Positions 41,953 to 51,210 are shown, numbered from the stretch's first letter. The stretch is DNA of 64,000 bases from Propionispora vibrioides (GCF_900110485.1 NZ_FODY01000002.1:228230-292229), one strand, 5' to 3'. Numbers and translations are program-made. Notes: generated by a model from the sequence alone, not told the origin.

Positions 41953-42696
41953 TTGGCTCTTGAAAATAAAGAATTAAACAAAAAAGTACCTGTACCGCTT
42001 TACTACCAATTGAAACAATTGCTTTTAGAAGAAATCCAATCAGGCAATTTTCGTGAAAACGACTGCCTCCCTACCGAGATTGAACTGTCCGCGATGTTTA
42101 GTATCAGCCGCCCGACAGTACGCCAGGCCATCAATGAGTTGGTTAACGAAGGCTACTTATCCCGCTTAAAAGGCAAAGGTACATTTGTAACGAAACCTAA
42201 AATTAATCAGGAGTTTGTCCATATCATCGAAAACTTCAATGAAGGCATGCTCCGCAAAGGTATTAAGCCTAAAACCACGGTCCTGGACCTTAAGGTCACT
42301 GAAGCGGACGAAGAACTCGTTCAGGCGCTGGAAGTCGAGCCGGGCGACAAAGTTATCGAACTGCTGCGCCTCCGCTATGCCAATGATGAGCCCATTGTCC
42401 TCGTTAATACCTTTATCCCCTATCGTTTATGCCCGGAACTACTGGAAGTGAATTTAAAAGAAGTTTCTATTTACGCTACTTTTGAAAAAAACAATTTGTT
42501 CATCAAAAGAGTCCGGCGCATTTTTGAAGCCCAACGAGCCACGAAAACCGACGCACAGTTTCTGGAAATCAAGGAAGGCGATCCGCTTCTATATTTTGAA
42601 ACCAAAGCGTTCCTCCCCAATAGCACGGTGATTGAATTTTCAAAGCTCAAATACCGCGGTGACCGTAATAAATTTGTCGTGGAACTGGAAAAATAA
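41953..42696 (+). CDS. GntR-family regulator with UTRA domain (HutC subfamily)
   Basis: 247 residues from TTG at 41953, behind AGGAGG. PVPLYYQLKQLLLEEIQSG, LPTEIELSAMFSISRPTVRQ and LVNEGYLSRLKGKGTFV are the GntR winged helix; from about residue 95 the UTRA effector domain with KVIELLRLRYANDEPIVL follows. HutC-type proteins sense sugar phosphates or amino acid derivatives. Divergent to the rpe operon with shared operator sequences, so it very likely controls that operon and itself. Confidence 0.93.
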   Translation: MALENKELNKKVPVPLYYQLKQLLLEEIQSGNFRENDCLPTEIELSAMFSISRPTVRQAINELVNEGYLSRLKGKGTFVTKPKINQEFVHIIENFNEGMLRKGIKPKTTVLDLKVTEADEELVQALEVEPGDKVIELLRLRYANDEPIVLVNTFIPYRLCPELLEVNLKEVSIYATFEKNNLFIKRVRRIFEAQRATKTDAQFLEIKEGDPLLYFETKAFLPNSTVIEFSKLKYRGDRNKFVVELEK

Positions 42697-42733
42697 AAAT
42701 AGGCCAAATCAAAACAAAGACTACTAATCTTCA

Positions 42734-42787
42734 AATAAGAAACTGCCAGCCATATTCTATAAATGATATGGCTGGCAGTTTCTTATT
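42734..42787 (+). terminator. Very long terminator hairpin after the gntR gene
   Basis: 22-bp arms (AATAAGAAACTGCCAGCC plus ATAT, and complement) around a ten-base loop; tail TTTCTTATT. Confidence 0.8.
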
Positions 42788-42895
42788 GCCGGCAAGCTAC
42801 CCGTTCTCCCTGTTTATCTGTTGTATTTCTTATTGACATTTAAATTATTCAAATGTATTATTAGATAAAAAGTTACGAAAGGATCGTTTTATTAG

Positions 42896-43357
42896 GTGAA
42901 TTATTTTGATTATAAAATTATTACTCATTTAATGCATCATGCCCGTGCAACCTGGGCAGAGCTTGGCACCTTACTGGGCTTATCCGCCCCTGCCGCAGCT
43001 GACAGAGTGCATAAGCTGGAAGAACAGGGAGTAATCACCGGCTATGCGGCCTTAATCAACCCAGAATACGCCGGCTGCGGCCTGGCCTCCATCATATTAA
43101 TCACGCTGGACAATCCGGCGGACAGACCTACCTTTTTAGAGTTGGTAAAGCAGTCGCCGGAAATCATGGAATGTCACCATATAGCCGGTGCGGAAGATTA
43201 CCTGCTCAAAGTACGCTGTGCCGGAACCCGTGAACTGGAAAAATTAATCAGCGAAGATATCAAAGCTCTGCCAGGCATTAAAACCAGAACAACGATCATT
43301 CTTTCAACTGTCAAGGAAACCCCCATACTCCCCATCAAGCAGCCAACGGAACGCTGA
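42896..43357 (+). CDS. Lrp/AsnC-family transcriptional regulator
   Basis: 153 residues from GTG at 42896 behind AAAGGA. The N-terminal DYKIITHLMHHARATWAELG and LSAPAAADRVHKLEEQGVI form the AsnC-type helix-turn-helix; the rest is the RAM/ligand domain. It lies two bases before a LysE-type exporter, a pairing typical of amino acid export control, where the regulator senses the amino acid and activates the exporter. Confidence 0.9.
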   Translation: MNYFDYKIITHLMHHARATWAELGTLLGLSAPAAADRVHKLEEQGVITGYAALINPEYAGCGLASIILITLDNPADRPTFLELVKQSPEIMECHHIAGAEDYLLKVRCAGTRELEKLISEDIKALPGIKTRTTIILSTVKETPILPIKQPTER

Positions 43358-43359
43358 CA

Positions 43360-43983
43360 ATGGAATCATCACTCTTTCTTAAAGGAATGTTGTTGGGATT
43401 CTCCATAGCCGCACCCGTAGGTCCGATTGGCCTGCTCTGTATTCAACGCACATTAGCGAATGGCTGGCTGTACGGTTTTTTATCCGGCCTTGGCACGGCA
43501 ACCGCCGATGCAGCCTATGGTTTGATAGCGGCTTTTGGCATAACCGCTGTTTCCGCCTTTTTAATCAGCCAGCAATTTCTCCTGCATATTATTGGCGGGT
43601 TGTTTTTGCTTTATCTGGGCTATACCACCTTTCGATCCCTGCCAGCCGACACAGTCACCACTTCTTCCATAAAAAATAATCTTAGCAGTTCTTATTCTTC
43701 GGCTTTCTTTCTGACATTAACCAATCCTATGACCATTATGTCTTTCGCTGCCATCTTCGCCGGCTTTGGTGTGCAAGCCGGCAGCACCTGGCGTGAAACA
43801 TATATCCAGCCAGCGTTTATCGTCGGAGGTGTTTTCCTCGGCTCTTTACTGTGGTGGTTATTGCTATGCGGAACTGTCACCATACTCCGTCCCCGTTTTC
43901 ATCGTACCAGACTCCACTGGCTCAACCGTCTATCCGGCCTGGTCATCGGTTTGTTTGGCCTGCTGAGTCTGGCAACCCTCTAA
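43360..43983 (+). CDS. LysE/RhtB-family amino acid exporter
   Basis: 207 residues, six hydrophobic helices. FSIAAPVGPIGLLCIQRTLANG at the start is the family signature; GFLSGLGTATADAAYGLIA and LTLTNPMTIMSF are also conserved. It exports amino acids such as lysine, threonine or leucine by proton exchange. Its ATG follows the AsnC-type regulator stop by two bases, so the two are co-translated. Which amino acid is not determinable here. Confidence 0.9.
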   Translation: MESSLFLKGMLLGFSIAAPVGPIGLLCIQRTLANGWLYGFLSGLGTATADAAYGLIAAFGITAVSAFLISQQFLLHIIGGLFLLYLGYTTFRSLPADTVTTSSIKNNLSSSYSSAFFLTLTNPMTIMSFAAIFAGFGVQAGSTWRETYIQPAFIVGGVFLGSLLWWLLLCGTVTILRPRFHRTRLHWLNRLSGLVIGLFGLLSLATL

Positions 43984-44055
43984 TTCTGTCTCTTCTCATT
44001 TGCCGAACAGTCCCTGTTACACAAAGGCCCTTCTGCTCCATTCTTCACAAAAAAT

Positions 44056-44086
44056 AAACAAGCCACCCTGTTAGAGTGGCTTGTTT
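44056..44086 (-). terminator. Terminator of the tRNA operon, also serving the LysE gene
   Basis: Stem AAACAAGCCAC/GTGGCTTGTTT; on the minus strand it is followed by ATTTTTTG. Confidence 0.85.
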
Positions 44087-44090
44087 GATG

Positions 44091-44166
<76 letters not shown>

Positions 44167-44172
44167 GTATGT

Positions 44173-44247
44173 TGGTGACCCGTGGGGGAATCGAACCCCC
44201 GATACCGCCGTGAAAGGGCGGTGTCTTAACCGCTTGACCAACGGGCC
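44173..44247 (-). tRNA. tRNA-Glu (anticodon TTC), CCA encoded
   Basis: 75 nt: acceptor GGCCCGT, anticodon stem CCGCC/GGCGG with loop CTTTCAC (TTC), T-loop GGTTCGATTCC, encoded CCA. Confidence 0.97.
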
Positions 44248-44254
44248 AATGTAT

Positions 44255-44330
44255 TGGCTCCTCGAGTAGGACTCGAACCTACGACCGATCGGTTAACAGC
44301 CGATTGCTCTACCAACTGAGCTATCGAGGA
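44255..44330 (-). tRNA. tRNA-Asn (anticodon GTT), CCA encoded
   Basis: 76 nt: acceptor TCCTCGA/TCGAGGA, anticodon stem ATCGG/CCGAT with loop CTGTTAA (GTT), T-loop GGTTCGAGTCC, encoded CCA. First tRNA of the operon. Confidence 0.97.
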
Positions 44331-44342
44331 AGGACATTTAAT

Positions 44343-44371
44343 ATTATGCCATATTACATAAAAAAACGCAA
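44343..44371 (-). promoter_or_regulatory. Promoter of the tRNA-Asn-Glu-Val operon
   Basis: Minus-strand TTGCGT (44366-44371), 17-base spacer, CATAAT (44343-44348), a few bases before tRNA-Asn. Confidence 0.75.
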
Positions 44372-44515
44372 TACCCTATTATGATTTTTTTAACTTATTT
44401 TTTTATTCTGCCCGGCCGCAGACAGGATAATTATTACCTGCAGCCAATAATACTATGATAGATAAGCTTTTCAACGGTCTGAACAGATCCGGCCGCAACT
44501 AAAGGAGGTAAATTT

Positions 44516-45628
44516 ATGGATGCAAGAATTCAAACCCTGGCACATAACCTGATTACCTACTCCACCCATATCCAGCCGGGTGAAAAGGTCTTAATCGAAA
44601 TGGTAGATGATGCCCTGCCCCTGACAACGGCATTAATAGACGAGGTGTATCAGGCAGGCGGCATCCCTTTCGTCACCCTAAAAAATAATCAAATTCAACG
44701 TTCCCTGTTGCTCAAAGCCAATCAGGAGCAATTATCATTAATCGGTCAGTGGGAAGCGGAACGCATGCGCCAAATGGATGCCTACATCGGTATCCGCGCC
44801 AGCCATAATGTCAGCCAGTTGGCAGATGTCCCCGCCTCCCAAATGAGCAAGTATCAGCAAAACTGGGTTGGTCCGGTCCATATGGACATCCGCGTGCCCC
44901 ATACAAAATGGTGCGTACTGCGCTATCCCAATGCTTCCATGGCCCAGTTAGCCAATATGAGTACCGAATCTTTCGAGGATTTTTATTTCAGAGTGTGCAA
45001 CCTGGACTACAAAAAAATGGCCGCCGCTATGGATCCGCTAATCGAACTGTTTGAAAAAACCGATGAAGTCAAGATTATCGGCCCCGGCACGGAGCTTTCT
45101 TTTTCTGTCAAAGGACTTCCCGCGGTAAAATGCTCCGGTTTACGCAACATACCGGATGGCGAAGTATACACCGCTCCGGTAAGAAATTCGATAAACGGCG
45201 TCTTAAGCTATAACACGCCTGCCGTATATCAAGGCGTTACTTATGAGAATGTCCGTCTGGAATTCAGTCAGGGAAAAATTGTGAAAGCCACTGCCAATCA
45301 CACCGAGCGGATCAATGAAATATTGGATACCGATGAAGGCGCACGCTACATCGGCGAATTTGCCTTAGGCGTCAATCCCCATATTACCATTCCGATGAAA
45401 GACACGCTGTTTGACGAGAAAATCAGAGGAAGTTTTCATTTTACTCCCGGCAATGCTTACAAAGTAGCCAATAACGGCAACCAATCGACCATTCACTGGG
45501 ATCTGGTCTGCATGCAGGACAAGGATCACGGTGGCGGTGAAATCTATTTTGACGGCCGCCTGGTTCGCAAAGACGGTATCTTTGTATTGCCTGAATTGCA
45601 CGGCTTAAATCCGGAAAATCTCGTCTGA
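44516..45628 (+). CDS. M29-family metal-dependent aminopeptidase
   Basis: 370 residues. Conserved metal-site blocks of the M29/thermophilic aminopeptidase family: GLRNIPDGEVYTAP (Glu), ARYIGEFALGVNP (Glu), GSFHFTPGNAY (His) and IHWDLVCM (His, Asp). It removes N-terminal residues from peptides in the cytoplasm using Co, Zn or Mn. AAAGGAGG precedes the ATG. Monocistronic, ended by a perfect palindrome terminator. Slightly shorter than AmpS-type members (about 410). Confidence 0.88.
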   Translation: MDARIQTLAHNLITYSTHIQPGEKVLIEMVDDALPLTTALIDEVYQAGGIPFVTLKNNQIQRSLLLKANQEQLSLIGQWEAERMRQMDAYIGIRASHNVSQLADVPASQMSKYQQNWVGPVHMDIRVPHTKWCVLRYPNASMAQLANMSTESFEDFYFRVCNLDYKKMAAAMDPLIELFEKTDEVKIIGPGTELSFSVKGLPAVKCSGLRNIPDGEVYTAPVRNSINGVLSYNTPAVYQGVTYENVRLEFSQGKIVKATANHTERINEILDTDEGARYIGEFALGVNPHITIPMKDTLFDEKIRGSFHFTPGNAYKVANNGNQSTIHWDLVCMQDKDHGGGEIYFDGRLVRKDGIFVLPELHGLNPENLV

Positions 45629-45636
45629 CCCAGGAA

Positions 45637-45674
45637 ACAAACAGGCTTGCCGCTATAGCGGCAAGCCTGTTTGT
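45637..45674 (+). terminator. Bidirectional terminator between the aminopeptidase gene and speE
   Basis: Perfect 38-bp palindrome with arms ACAAACAGGCTTGCCGCT plus complement, between convergent genes. Confidence 0.85.
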
Positions 45675-45685
45675 CATCGTTATAT

Positions 45686-46516
45686 CTACTTTAACAAATC
45701 CTGAATAAAGGTCGGCAAGGCAAAACAGCTCCGGTGAACGTCCCGGTTATAATACCTGGTGGAAAACGGCAACACCGGCACCTCACCCTGCAACGGGTCA
45801 TAATGTTTAGATCCTAAGGTGAAGCAGTGCAAACCGCCCGGATATAAGGGAATCGATGCCAGATAGGTTCTCGTAATGGGAAACAGGTCGCGAATATCAC
45901 TAAAGAGACGGCGAAGTAACGGTTGATGATAAAAGGGCGATTCTGTCTGTTGGACGAATAACCCATCCTCTTTCAGCGCTTTATACACATCCTGATAAAA
46001 TTCCGGCGTAAACAGCCCTTCGCCCGGCCCAATGGGATCGGAACAATCGACAATAATCACATCATATTTGTTCTGCGCTTCCTTCATGTGCTGAATACCG
46101 TCGCCAATTTTCAGCCGCACCTTCGGATTCTCCTGAAGCAAGGCCTCACTAATCTCAGGCAGGTATTTTTTACTTACTTCTACCACCAAACCATCAATCT
46201 CAACCATTTCCGCCTGCACAACAGCCGGATGCTTTACCACTTCCCGGATTGTGCCACCGTCACCGCCGCCAATCACCAATACCTGACGGGGATTAGGATG
46301 CGTAAGCAAAGGAACATGCGCAATCATTTCGTGATACACAAATTCGTCAAAAACCGAAGTCTGGAACACTCCATCCAGCACTAGCATACGGCCAAACTCC
46401 GCTGAATCAACCACGGCGATATCCTGATAAGGGGATTTCCCCGTAAATAACGTTTCTTTCACACGGCAAGTCAGACCCACATGGTCCGTCTGCTGTTCTG
46501 TAAGCCATAATTCCAT
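45686..46516 (-). CDS. speE: Spermidine synthase
   Basis: 276 residues, the bacterial SpeE length. QVLVIGGGDGGTIREVVKH is the binding loop for decarboxylated S-adenosylmethionine; VDCSDPIGPGEGLFTPEFY holds the catalytic aspartate gate loop. It transfers aminopropyl groups to putrescine to make spermidine. The leader contains an inverted repeat CTTGTCTT...AAGACAAG (46534-46560), which could be an operator or RNA hairpin. No speD or speA neighbours. Confidence 0.95.
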   Translation of the reverse strand: MELWLTEQQTDHVGLTCRVKETLFTGKSPYQDIAVVDSAEFGRMLVLDGVFQTSVFDEFVYHEMIAHVPLLTHPNPRQVLVIGGGDGGTIREVVKHPAVVQAEMVEIDGLVVEVSKKYLPEISEALLQENPKVRLKIGDGIQHMKEAQNKYDVIIVDCSDPIGPGEGLFTPEFYQDVYKALKEDGLFVQQTESPFYHQPLLRRLFSDIRDLFPITRTYLASIPLYPGGLHCFTLGSKHYDPLQGEVPVLPFSTRYYNRDVHRSCFALPTFIQDLLK

Positions 46517-46670
46517 CTATCTTCCCTCCCGCTTGTCTTGTTATTTGGGTAAGACAAGTTTTACCAACGGCGTTAAGTGAATTCTATCATAAAAATTGCC
46601 AATAGAGAAGACGGAATTTATCAGTGCCTTCCAATCCCTGGCTAAATTGGTCACCGGCTCTCTAATCCGC

Positions 46671-46907
46671 CTAAGAACTGGCACTCTTGTCAGGAACACA
46701 GCCTTTAGGACTATTCCAGATAGAATTTATGGCATGAGTGGCGTTAAGCTGTGTCATCAACCAGGCATAGATATCTCTCAGCCGGTCCAAATCAAAGTCA
46801 AACTGCAAGCTGTGGACGGAATTTAAAACCCAGGCAACAAACCAGATGGAGATAAAAATGACGGTATAAAAGGGGATACACCGGTCCAGGCAAAACATCT
46901 TCCACAT
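46671..46907 (-). CDS. Small membrane protein, unknown
   Basis: 78 residues from ATG at 46907, five bases behind GGGAGAG. Residues 10-31 (CIPFYTVIFISIWFVAWVLN) form one membrane helix; the C-terminal half is soluble and aspartate-rich at first (FDFDLDRLRDIYAWL). No family recognised. The ribosome site and helix support a real gene, but there is no terminator or partner to confirm it. Confidence 0.55.
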   Translation of the reverse strand: MWKMFCLDRCIPFYTVIFISIWFVAWVLNSVHSLQFDFDLDRLRDIYAWLMTQLNATHAINSIWNSPKGCVPDKSASS

Positions 46908-47100
46908 AGTATCTCTCCCTGCTCGCTTTTCATACTCACTCCAATATATTCATAATATAAAAAAACGCCCCTTAGGGTGTTTTTTCAAATATCTCTTTGA
47001 TCATATGGCAGCCGGCTTAATTTCCGGACACACCCGACAATCATGCGTAAGCTGCCCTACCGATTACGAGTTCTAAATGTTTTTCGCAGCCCGTCTAATC

Positions 47101-47454
47101 CTATATCGATACGCTGGAAATCACCGGACGGATCAACGCCTCATTAACAAAAAGATAAGCCTTGACGGCTTGGGAAAGCTGGGCCGTGTTCAGATAGTTT
47201 ACCAGTTCCGTTGCTGCCCGCTCATTTTCCGGCGAAATTGCCGCTTCCACAGTTAAATACCGGTTGGCTAAAAATTCATCAAAAAGATCGGCCAGTTCAT
47301 AACCAATACCGTTCAACAGGGCAAAAGTCGTTTCCATCTGGTCGCATAATCCAGGATTCTGTGATTCAACTAAGATTAGAATCTTATTCTTTGATAAGGG
47401 TGAGATCATTTTGTCCAGAGACACCGCCTGCACTGTCTTTCCAGATATTGCCAC
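47101..47454 (-). CDS. Hypothetical protein
   Basis: 117 residues from GTG at 47454, seven bases behind a perfect GGAGGTGA; the upstream frame to 47496 has no ribosome site. The sequence (MAISGKTVQAVSLDK... with LLNGIGYELADLFDEFLAN) looks globular, mixed alpha/beta, without cysteine clusters or membrane segments. Family not recognised. It precedes nothing recognisable; the next gene upstream is another unknown (47601-47846), and the two may be one operon. Confidence 0.6.
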   Translation of the reverse strand: MAISGKTVQAVSLDKMISPLSKNKILILVESQNPGLCDQMETTFALLNGIGYELADLFDEFLANRYLTVEAAISPENERAATELVNYLNTAQLSQAVKAYLFVNEALIRPVISSVSI

Positions 47455-47600
47455 CGTTGTCTTCACCTCCGCTACGTGTATTGTCTCGCAGGCCACAACA
47501 GGTTATGCCGCCCAATAAATTCCAAAGTTTAGGCAAATTCGCAGAACGCCAAATAGAATGAGAAAAAGCAGAGCTTTCGCTCCGCTTGCCAATACTTGCT

Positions 47601-47846
47601 TTATAAAAGCGGACTTTCCAAATCCACCGGTTCAGTAGCCGGTGCCACCACGACCGGCGCCGGTTGCTGCAGGGAAAGATTCAAGACAGCGACAATGGTT
47701 GTGGCGATTTGTGTGACCGTGGCACTATTTTGAGTCTTAACCGCTTCCTGTTCCAACCACCCCATTAATATATCCAGTATTTCTGTAGCTGCCCGCAAAC
47801 GCATAATTTGATATTCCTGATAGAGTGCATTTACATCACCGTCCAT
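47601..47846 (-). CDS. Hypothetical small protein
   Basis: 81 residues from ATG at 47846, behind GGGGG at seven bases. A predicted helical N-terminus (NALYQEYQIMRLRAATEILDI) is followed by a hydrophobic stretch and a Pro/Ala/Val-rich tail ending EPVDLESPLL. No domain recognised. Together with its neighbour at 47101-47454 it may form a small operon downstream of a phosphoesterase gene. Confidence 0.55.
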   Translation of the reverse strand: MDGDVNALYQEYQIMRLRAATEILDILMGWLEQEAVKTQNSATVTQIATTIVAVLNLSLQQPAPVVVAPATEPVDLESPLL

Positions 47847-47919
47847 TCCATCGCCCCCATTCTCCCGCAATAGCCTATTACCAGATTATATGCCCATTTC
47901 CACCGGTTCATACCTGCCG

Positions 47920-48615
47920 CTAAATCAGTGTCGCTACTTTAAAATCGAGTGCATCGCAGGAAACCAGCCGGCAGTCCACGCCTGCATAGTAGCCATTCGG
48001 TCCCAGGGAAATTCCGCTGCCGTGCAAATGACCAAACACGTAATGAACAATCGGATAAAGACGGCACAGCTCTTCAAGCCAAGGACAGGTATATCCCGCA
48101 TAAAATAACGGATAATGGGTCATAAGTATCATCCGGGAAAATCCGTCTTGTTTGGCAGCTGCTAAAGAGGCAATAATCCGGCCCTGTTCGCGCTGATAGA
48201 TCTTTTGATCTTCCTCCGTAAAATTTTCGTCCAGCGGATTAGTCCAGCCCCGGCTGCCACAAATGGCAAACTCGCCGACCGCCGCATAGGAATTATGAAT
48301 AAAACCGATGGTGGGCGGCAATAGGCGCTGCATTTTACTGCTGGTCAGCCACCAATAGTCATGGTTGCCCTTTATGATAATTTTGCGGCCCGGCAACTCA
48401 TCAATAGCCGCTAAGTCAGCCAATGCCGCCTCGAAAGTCTTAGCCCAGGACGTATCCCCGGCCAGTAGCACCGTATCCTGCTCTGCTACCTTTTCATACC
48501 AAGACTGCTTTATCTTTTCCCAATGGTCTGTCCAATTGTCACCGAATATACTCATCGGCTTACTCGGCGGGAATCCCGACAAATGTAAATCACCAATGGC
48601 ATGGATTCTGTTCAA
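47920..48615 (-). CDS. Calcineurin-like metallophosphoesterase
   Basis: 231 residues. The metal-binding motifs appear in order: AIGDLHLSG (D-x-H), LLAGDTSW (GD), IIKGNHDYWW (GNHD), MTHYPLF and VFGHLHG (GH-x-H). The substrate, a phosphodiester or monoester, is not evident. Its ATG overlaps the stop of the small upstream gene (48612-48827) as ATGA, so the two are translationally coupled. Confidence 0.9.
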   Translation of the reverse strand: MNRIHAIGDLHLSGFPPSKPMSIFGDNWTDHWEKIKQSWYEKVAEQDTVLLAGDTSWAKTFEAALADLAAIDELPGRKIIIKGNHDYWWLTSSKMQRLLPPTIGFIHNSYAAVGEFAICGSRGWTNPLDENFTEEDQKIYQREQGRIIASLAAAKQDGFSRMILMTHYPLFYAGYTCPWLEELCRLYPIVHYVFGHLHGSGISLGPNGYYAGVDCRLVSCDALDFKVATLI

Positions 48616-48827
48616 AGAACTTCCACATCCTTAAGACGGACTAAAAATTTTTCTACATTTCCCACCGGTCCGGCCACTTCAAAGTCATTCATATATTTAT
48701 TTCCCGACTTAACTTCAGCCTCCACCAGTACAAGACCAACGCCGCATTCTTCGGCAATCCGCTCGGCTCGCTGTACACTTACCGTAGTATATACCCGTTC
48801 GGAGGTCATAATTTTCTTTACTGCCAT
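48612..48827 (-). CDS. Small conserved-looking protein coupled to the metallophosphoesterase
   Basis: 71 residues from ATG at 48827, seven bases behind AAGGAG; the longer frame to 48944 lacks a ribosome site. The sequence (KIMTSERVYTTVSVQRAERI, then VGLVLVEAEVKSGNKYMN and EKFLVRLKDVEVL) suggests a small beta-alpha-beta fold. No family recognised. It overlaps the phosphoesterase start by four bases, implying related roles. Confidence 0.65.
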   Translation of the reverse strand: MAVKKIMTSERVYTTVSVQRAERIAEECGVGLVLVEAEVKSGNKYMNDFEVAGPVGNVEKFLVRLKDVEVL

Positions 48828-48948
48828 CGTTTTGCTCCTTATTCTTGCTTTATTGAAATATGCAAGACATTCGACATACATAGCAGGTTTACCTTGTTTT
48901 CGTAAACTTGCACACCTTAAGTGCAAAACCGGCTGGAGAAACAAAAAA

Positions 48949-48972
48949 GAAAAAAGGCTCTTCAGCCTTTTT
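48949..48972 (-). terminator. Terminator of ilvBH
   Basis: Minus-strand stem AAAAAGGCT-GAAG-AGCCTTTTT with T-rich tail, about 35 bases past ilvH. Confidence 0.85.
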
Positions 48973-49006
48973 ACTGCTCTATGTAGTATGCCCGGTTATC
49001 CATATA

Positions 49007-49504
49007 TTAGATTCCCTTGGCAGCAACCGGCCCACGCGACAACGCAATTTTCCCGGTGCGAACAATCTCAATGATGCCGAAATCTCCCAATACCTCACAT
49101 AGGGCATCAATCTTGCTTTCTTCTCCGGTGAGTTCGATGGTCATGGTTTCCCGGTTCACATCCACAATTTTAGCCCGAAAGATTTCCACAATATCCACAA
49201 TATCCGATCGGGTCGCCTTGCTGGCTTTTACCTTGATTAACGCCAATTCGCGGTGAATGGAATCCACACAGGTCAGATTAACAATTTTTATGACATCAAT
49301 CAGCTTCGACAACTGATTGACCACCTGCTCCAGTTCAATTTCATCATCCACTTCCACACTAATGGTGATTCGGGTGATATCGGCTTCTTCCGAAGGCCCG
49401 GCGGCAATACTCTCAATATTATACGCCCGACGGCTGATAAGTCCTGCAATATGGGTCAAAACACCCGGTCTATTTTCCGTCAAAACCGCTAATGTATATT
49501 TCAT
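49007..49504 (-). CDS. ilvH: Acetolactate synthase small (regulatory) subunit
   Basis: 165 residues. The N-terminal ACT domain (LAVLTENRPGVLTHIAGLIS) binds valine for feedback inhibition; RELALIKVKA and DFGIIEIVRTGKIALSRG are the C-terminal IlvH blocks. It activates and regulates the catalytic subunit. Its ATG overlaps the ilvB stop codon (ATGA, 49504-49501), ensuring paired synthesis. Single ACT plus C-terminal domain, normal length. Confidence 0.96.
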   Translation of the reverse strand: MKYTLAVLTENRPGVLTHIAGLISRRAYNIESIAAGPSEEADITRITISVEVDDEIELEQVVNQLSKLIDVIKIVNLTCVDSIHRELALIKVKASKATRSDIVDIVEIFRAKIVDVNRETMTIELTGEESKIDALCEVLGDFGIIEIVRTGKIALSRGPVAAKGI

Positions 49505-51210
49505 TTGTTGCCACTCCCTTCCCCAAGAATCATCTGATTAAGGCGGCCACCGGCCGGAACCATCGGTAGAACATCTTCCGTCTCAGGCAGCTCGACTTCG
49601 ACCAACACCGGTCCGGGAAGGCGCAGTGCTTCCGCCAGTGTAGCCTCCAGCAACTCCGGCTCCGTCACCCGTAGCCCGGTTACCCCCATAGCCTCCGCCA
49701 ATTTTACAAAATCGGTTTTCCCCCGCAGACTGGTATGGGAATAACGACCTCCATAAAACATGCGCTGCCACTGGGAAACCATCCCCAAAACCTGATTGTT
49801 CATAACAACAATCTTGAGCGGCAGGCCGTTATTGGCCGCAGTAGCCATTTCCTGACAATTCATCATAATCCCGCCGTCACCGGTAAACAAAATAACCGGC
49901 ACATCCGGCAGTCCAACCTGAGCTCCAATTGCCGCCGGCAGACCATATCCCATGGTGCCCAAACCGCCTGAAGTCAGCAGCGACCGTTGGTTGCAAAAAT
50001 CATAAAACTGCGCCGTCCACATCTGATGCTGGCCGACATCAGTCACAATCACAGCATTTCCCTCGGTCAGACGACTGACTGTCCGTATCACTTCCTGTGG
50101 CATGATGGTTCCCGGTATCGGATGATAACTCAGCGGCTGCTTACGCTTCCATTCCTCCAGCCGGCTACACCAGGAGGCAGCCACTTGCTGCTTCCAGTCG
50201 GTCAAATCAAGTTCAGCCAGCTTCTCGCACAGCAACGGCAACGACCAGCGCAAATCCCCCACCACCCGGCTGTCGGCACGGATATTTTTATTGATTTCTG
50301 CCGGATCAATATCAAAATGGATAATCTTCGCACCGGCGGCAAAATCATTAACAGAACCGGTAACCCGGTCATCAAACCTTACCCCAATCCCAATAAGCAA
50401 GTCACATTCGCTGACAGCCATATTGGCGGCATACGTCCCGTGCATGCCCAGCATGCCTAAATAAGGCGATGCCGTTAATGACACACAGCCTAAGCCCATC
50501 AGACTGGCAGTTACAGGAACTCCTGTCAGTTCTTGCAGACGGTGCAAACTATTTCCGGTATCGGAAATATTGACACCGCCGCCAATAAACAGTACTGGCC
50601 GCTTGGCAGTCAGTAAAGCGGCCACTGCTGCTTCTACCTCCTGCACTTCTCCGGTCGGCGCAGGACAGTATCCCCGTAGAAAGACCTCCTGAGGGTACGA
50701 AAAATCAAAGGAGGCATTGAATACGTCCTTGGAAATATCGACAACTACCGGCCCCGGCCGGCCCGTCCTGGCAATGTAAAAAGCCTCTTTAATGACCCGT
50801 GGCAAGTCCTCAACTTTTTTTACCAAATAGTTATGTTTGGACACTGGCGTTGTAATTCCCCGTATATCAGCCTCCTGAAAAGAATCCTTGCCAATCAAGG
50901 AAACCCCTACCTGCCCGGTAATAGCCACCATAGGCACCGAATCCATATAAGCCGTGGCAATCCCCGTAACTAAATTAGTAGCCCCCGGCCCTGATGTCGC
51001 GATACAGACCCCTACCTTGCCGGTAGCCCGCGCATATCCATCGGCGGCATGTACCGCACCCTGTTCGTGCCGGGTCAGAATATGAGGATAATCATATTTA
51101 TAAAGGGCGTCATACAGGGTGAGCACCGCACCGCCTGGATAGCCAAAAACAACTTCGACCCCTTCTTGTTTCAAACATTCAATTAACGCTTCCGCACCTA
51201 ACAGCTTCAT
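49501..51210 (-). CDS. ilvB: Acetolactate synthase large (catalytic) subunit
   Basis: 569 residues. VVFGYPGGAVLTLYDAL, the catalytic Glu in TRHEQGAVHAADGYARATG, the FAD/central domain from about 190, and the ThDP-Mg motif FTGDGGIMMNCQEMATAANN are all intact. It condenses pyruvate to acetolactate (valine, leucine) or with 2-ketobutyrate (isoleucine). GGAGGAGG precedes the ATG. No T-box or other leader is seen in the 100 bases upstream, and a carbonic anhydrase gene lies just upstream. Confidence 0.97.
   Translation of the reverse strand: MKLLGAEALIECLKQEGVEVVFGYPGGAVLTLYDALYKYDYPHILTRHEQGAVHAADGYARATGKVGVCIATSGPGATNLVTGIATAYMDSVPMVAITGQVGVSLIGKDSFQEADIRGITTPVSKHNYLVKKVEDLPRVIKEAFYIARTGRPGPVVVDISKDVFNASFDFSYPQEVFLRGYCPAPTGEVQEVEAAVAALLTAKRPVLFIGGGVNISDTGNSLHRLQELTGVPVTASLMGLGCVSLTASPYLGMLGMHGTYAANMAVSECDLLIGIGVRFDDRVTGSVNDFAAGAKIIHFDIDPAEINKNIRADSRVVGDLRWSLPLLCEKLAELDLTDWKQQVAASWCSRLEEWKRKQPLSYHPIPGTIMPQEVIRTVSRLTEGNAVIVTDVGQHQMWTAQFYDFCNQRSLLTSGGLGTMGYGLPAAIGAQVGLPDVPVILFTGDGGIMMNCQEMATAANNGLPLKIVVMNNQVLGMVSQWQRMFYGGRYSHTSLRGKTDFVKLAEAMGVTGLRVTEPELLEATLAEALRLPGPVLVEVELPETEDVLPMVPAGGRLNQMILGEGSGNK

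Noticed and set aside
46960..46985. Hairpin AACGCCCC/GGGTGTT with T-run
   Set aside because: Pairs well only in plus-strand RNA, where no transcript is expected upstream; orientation does not fit the minus genes.
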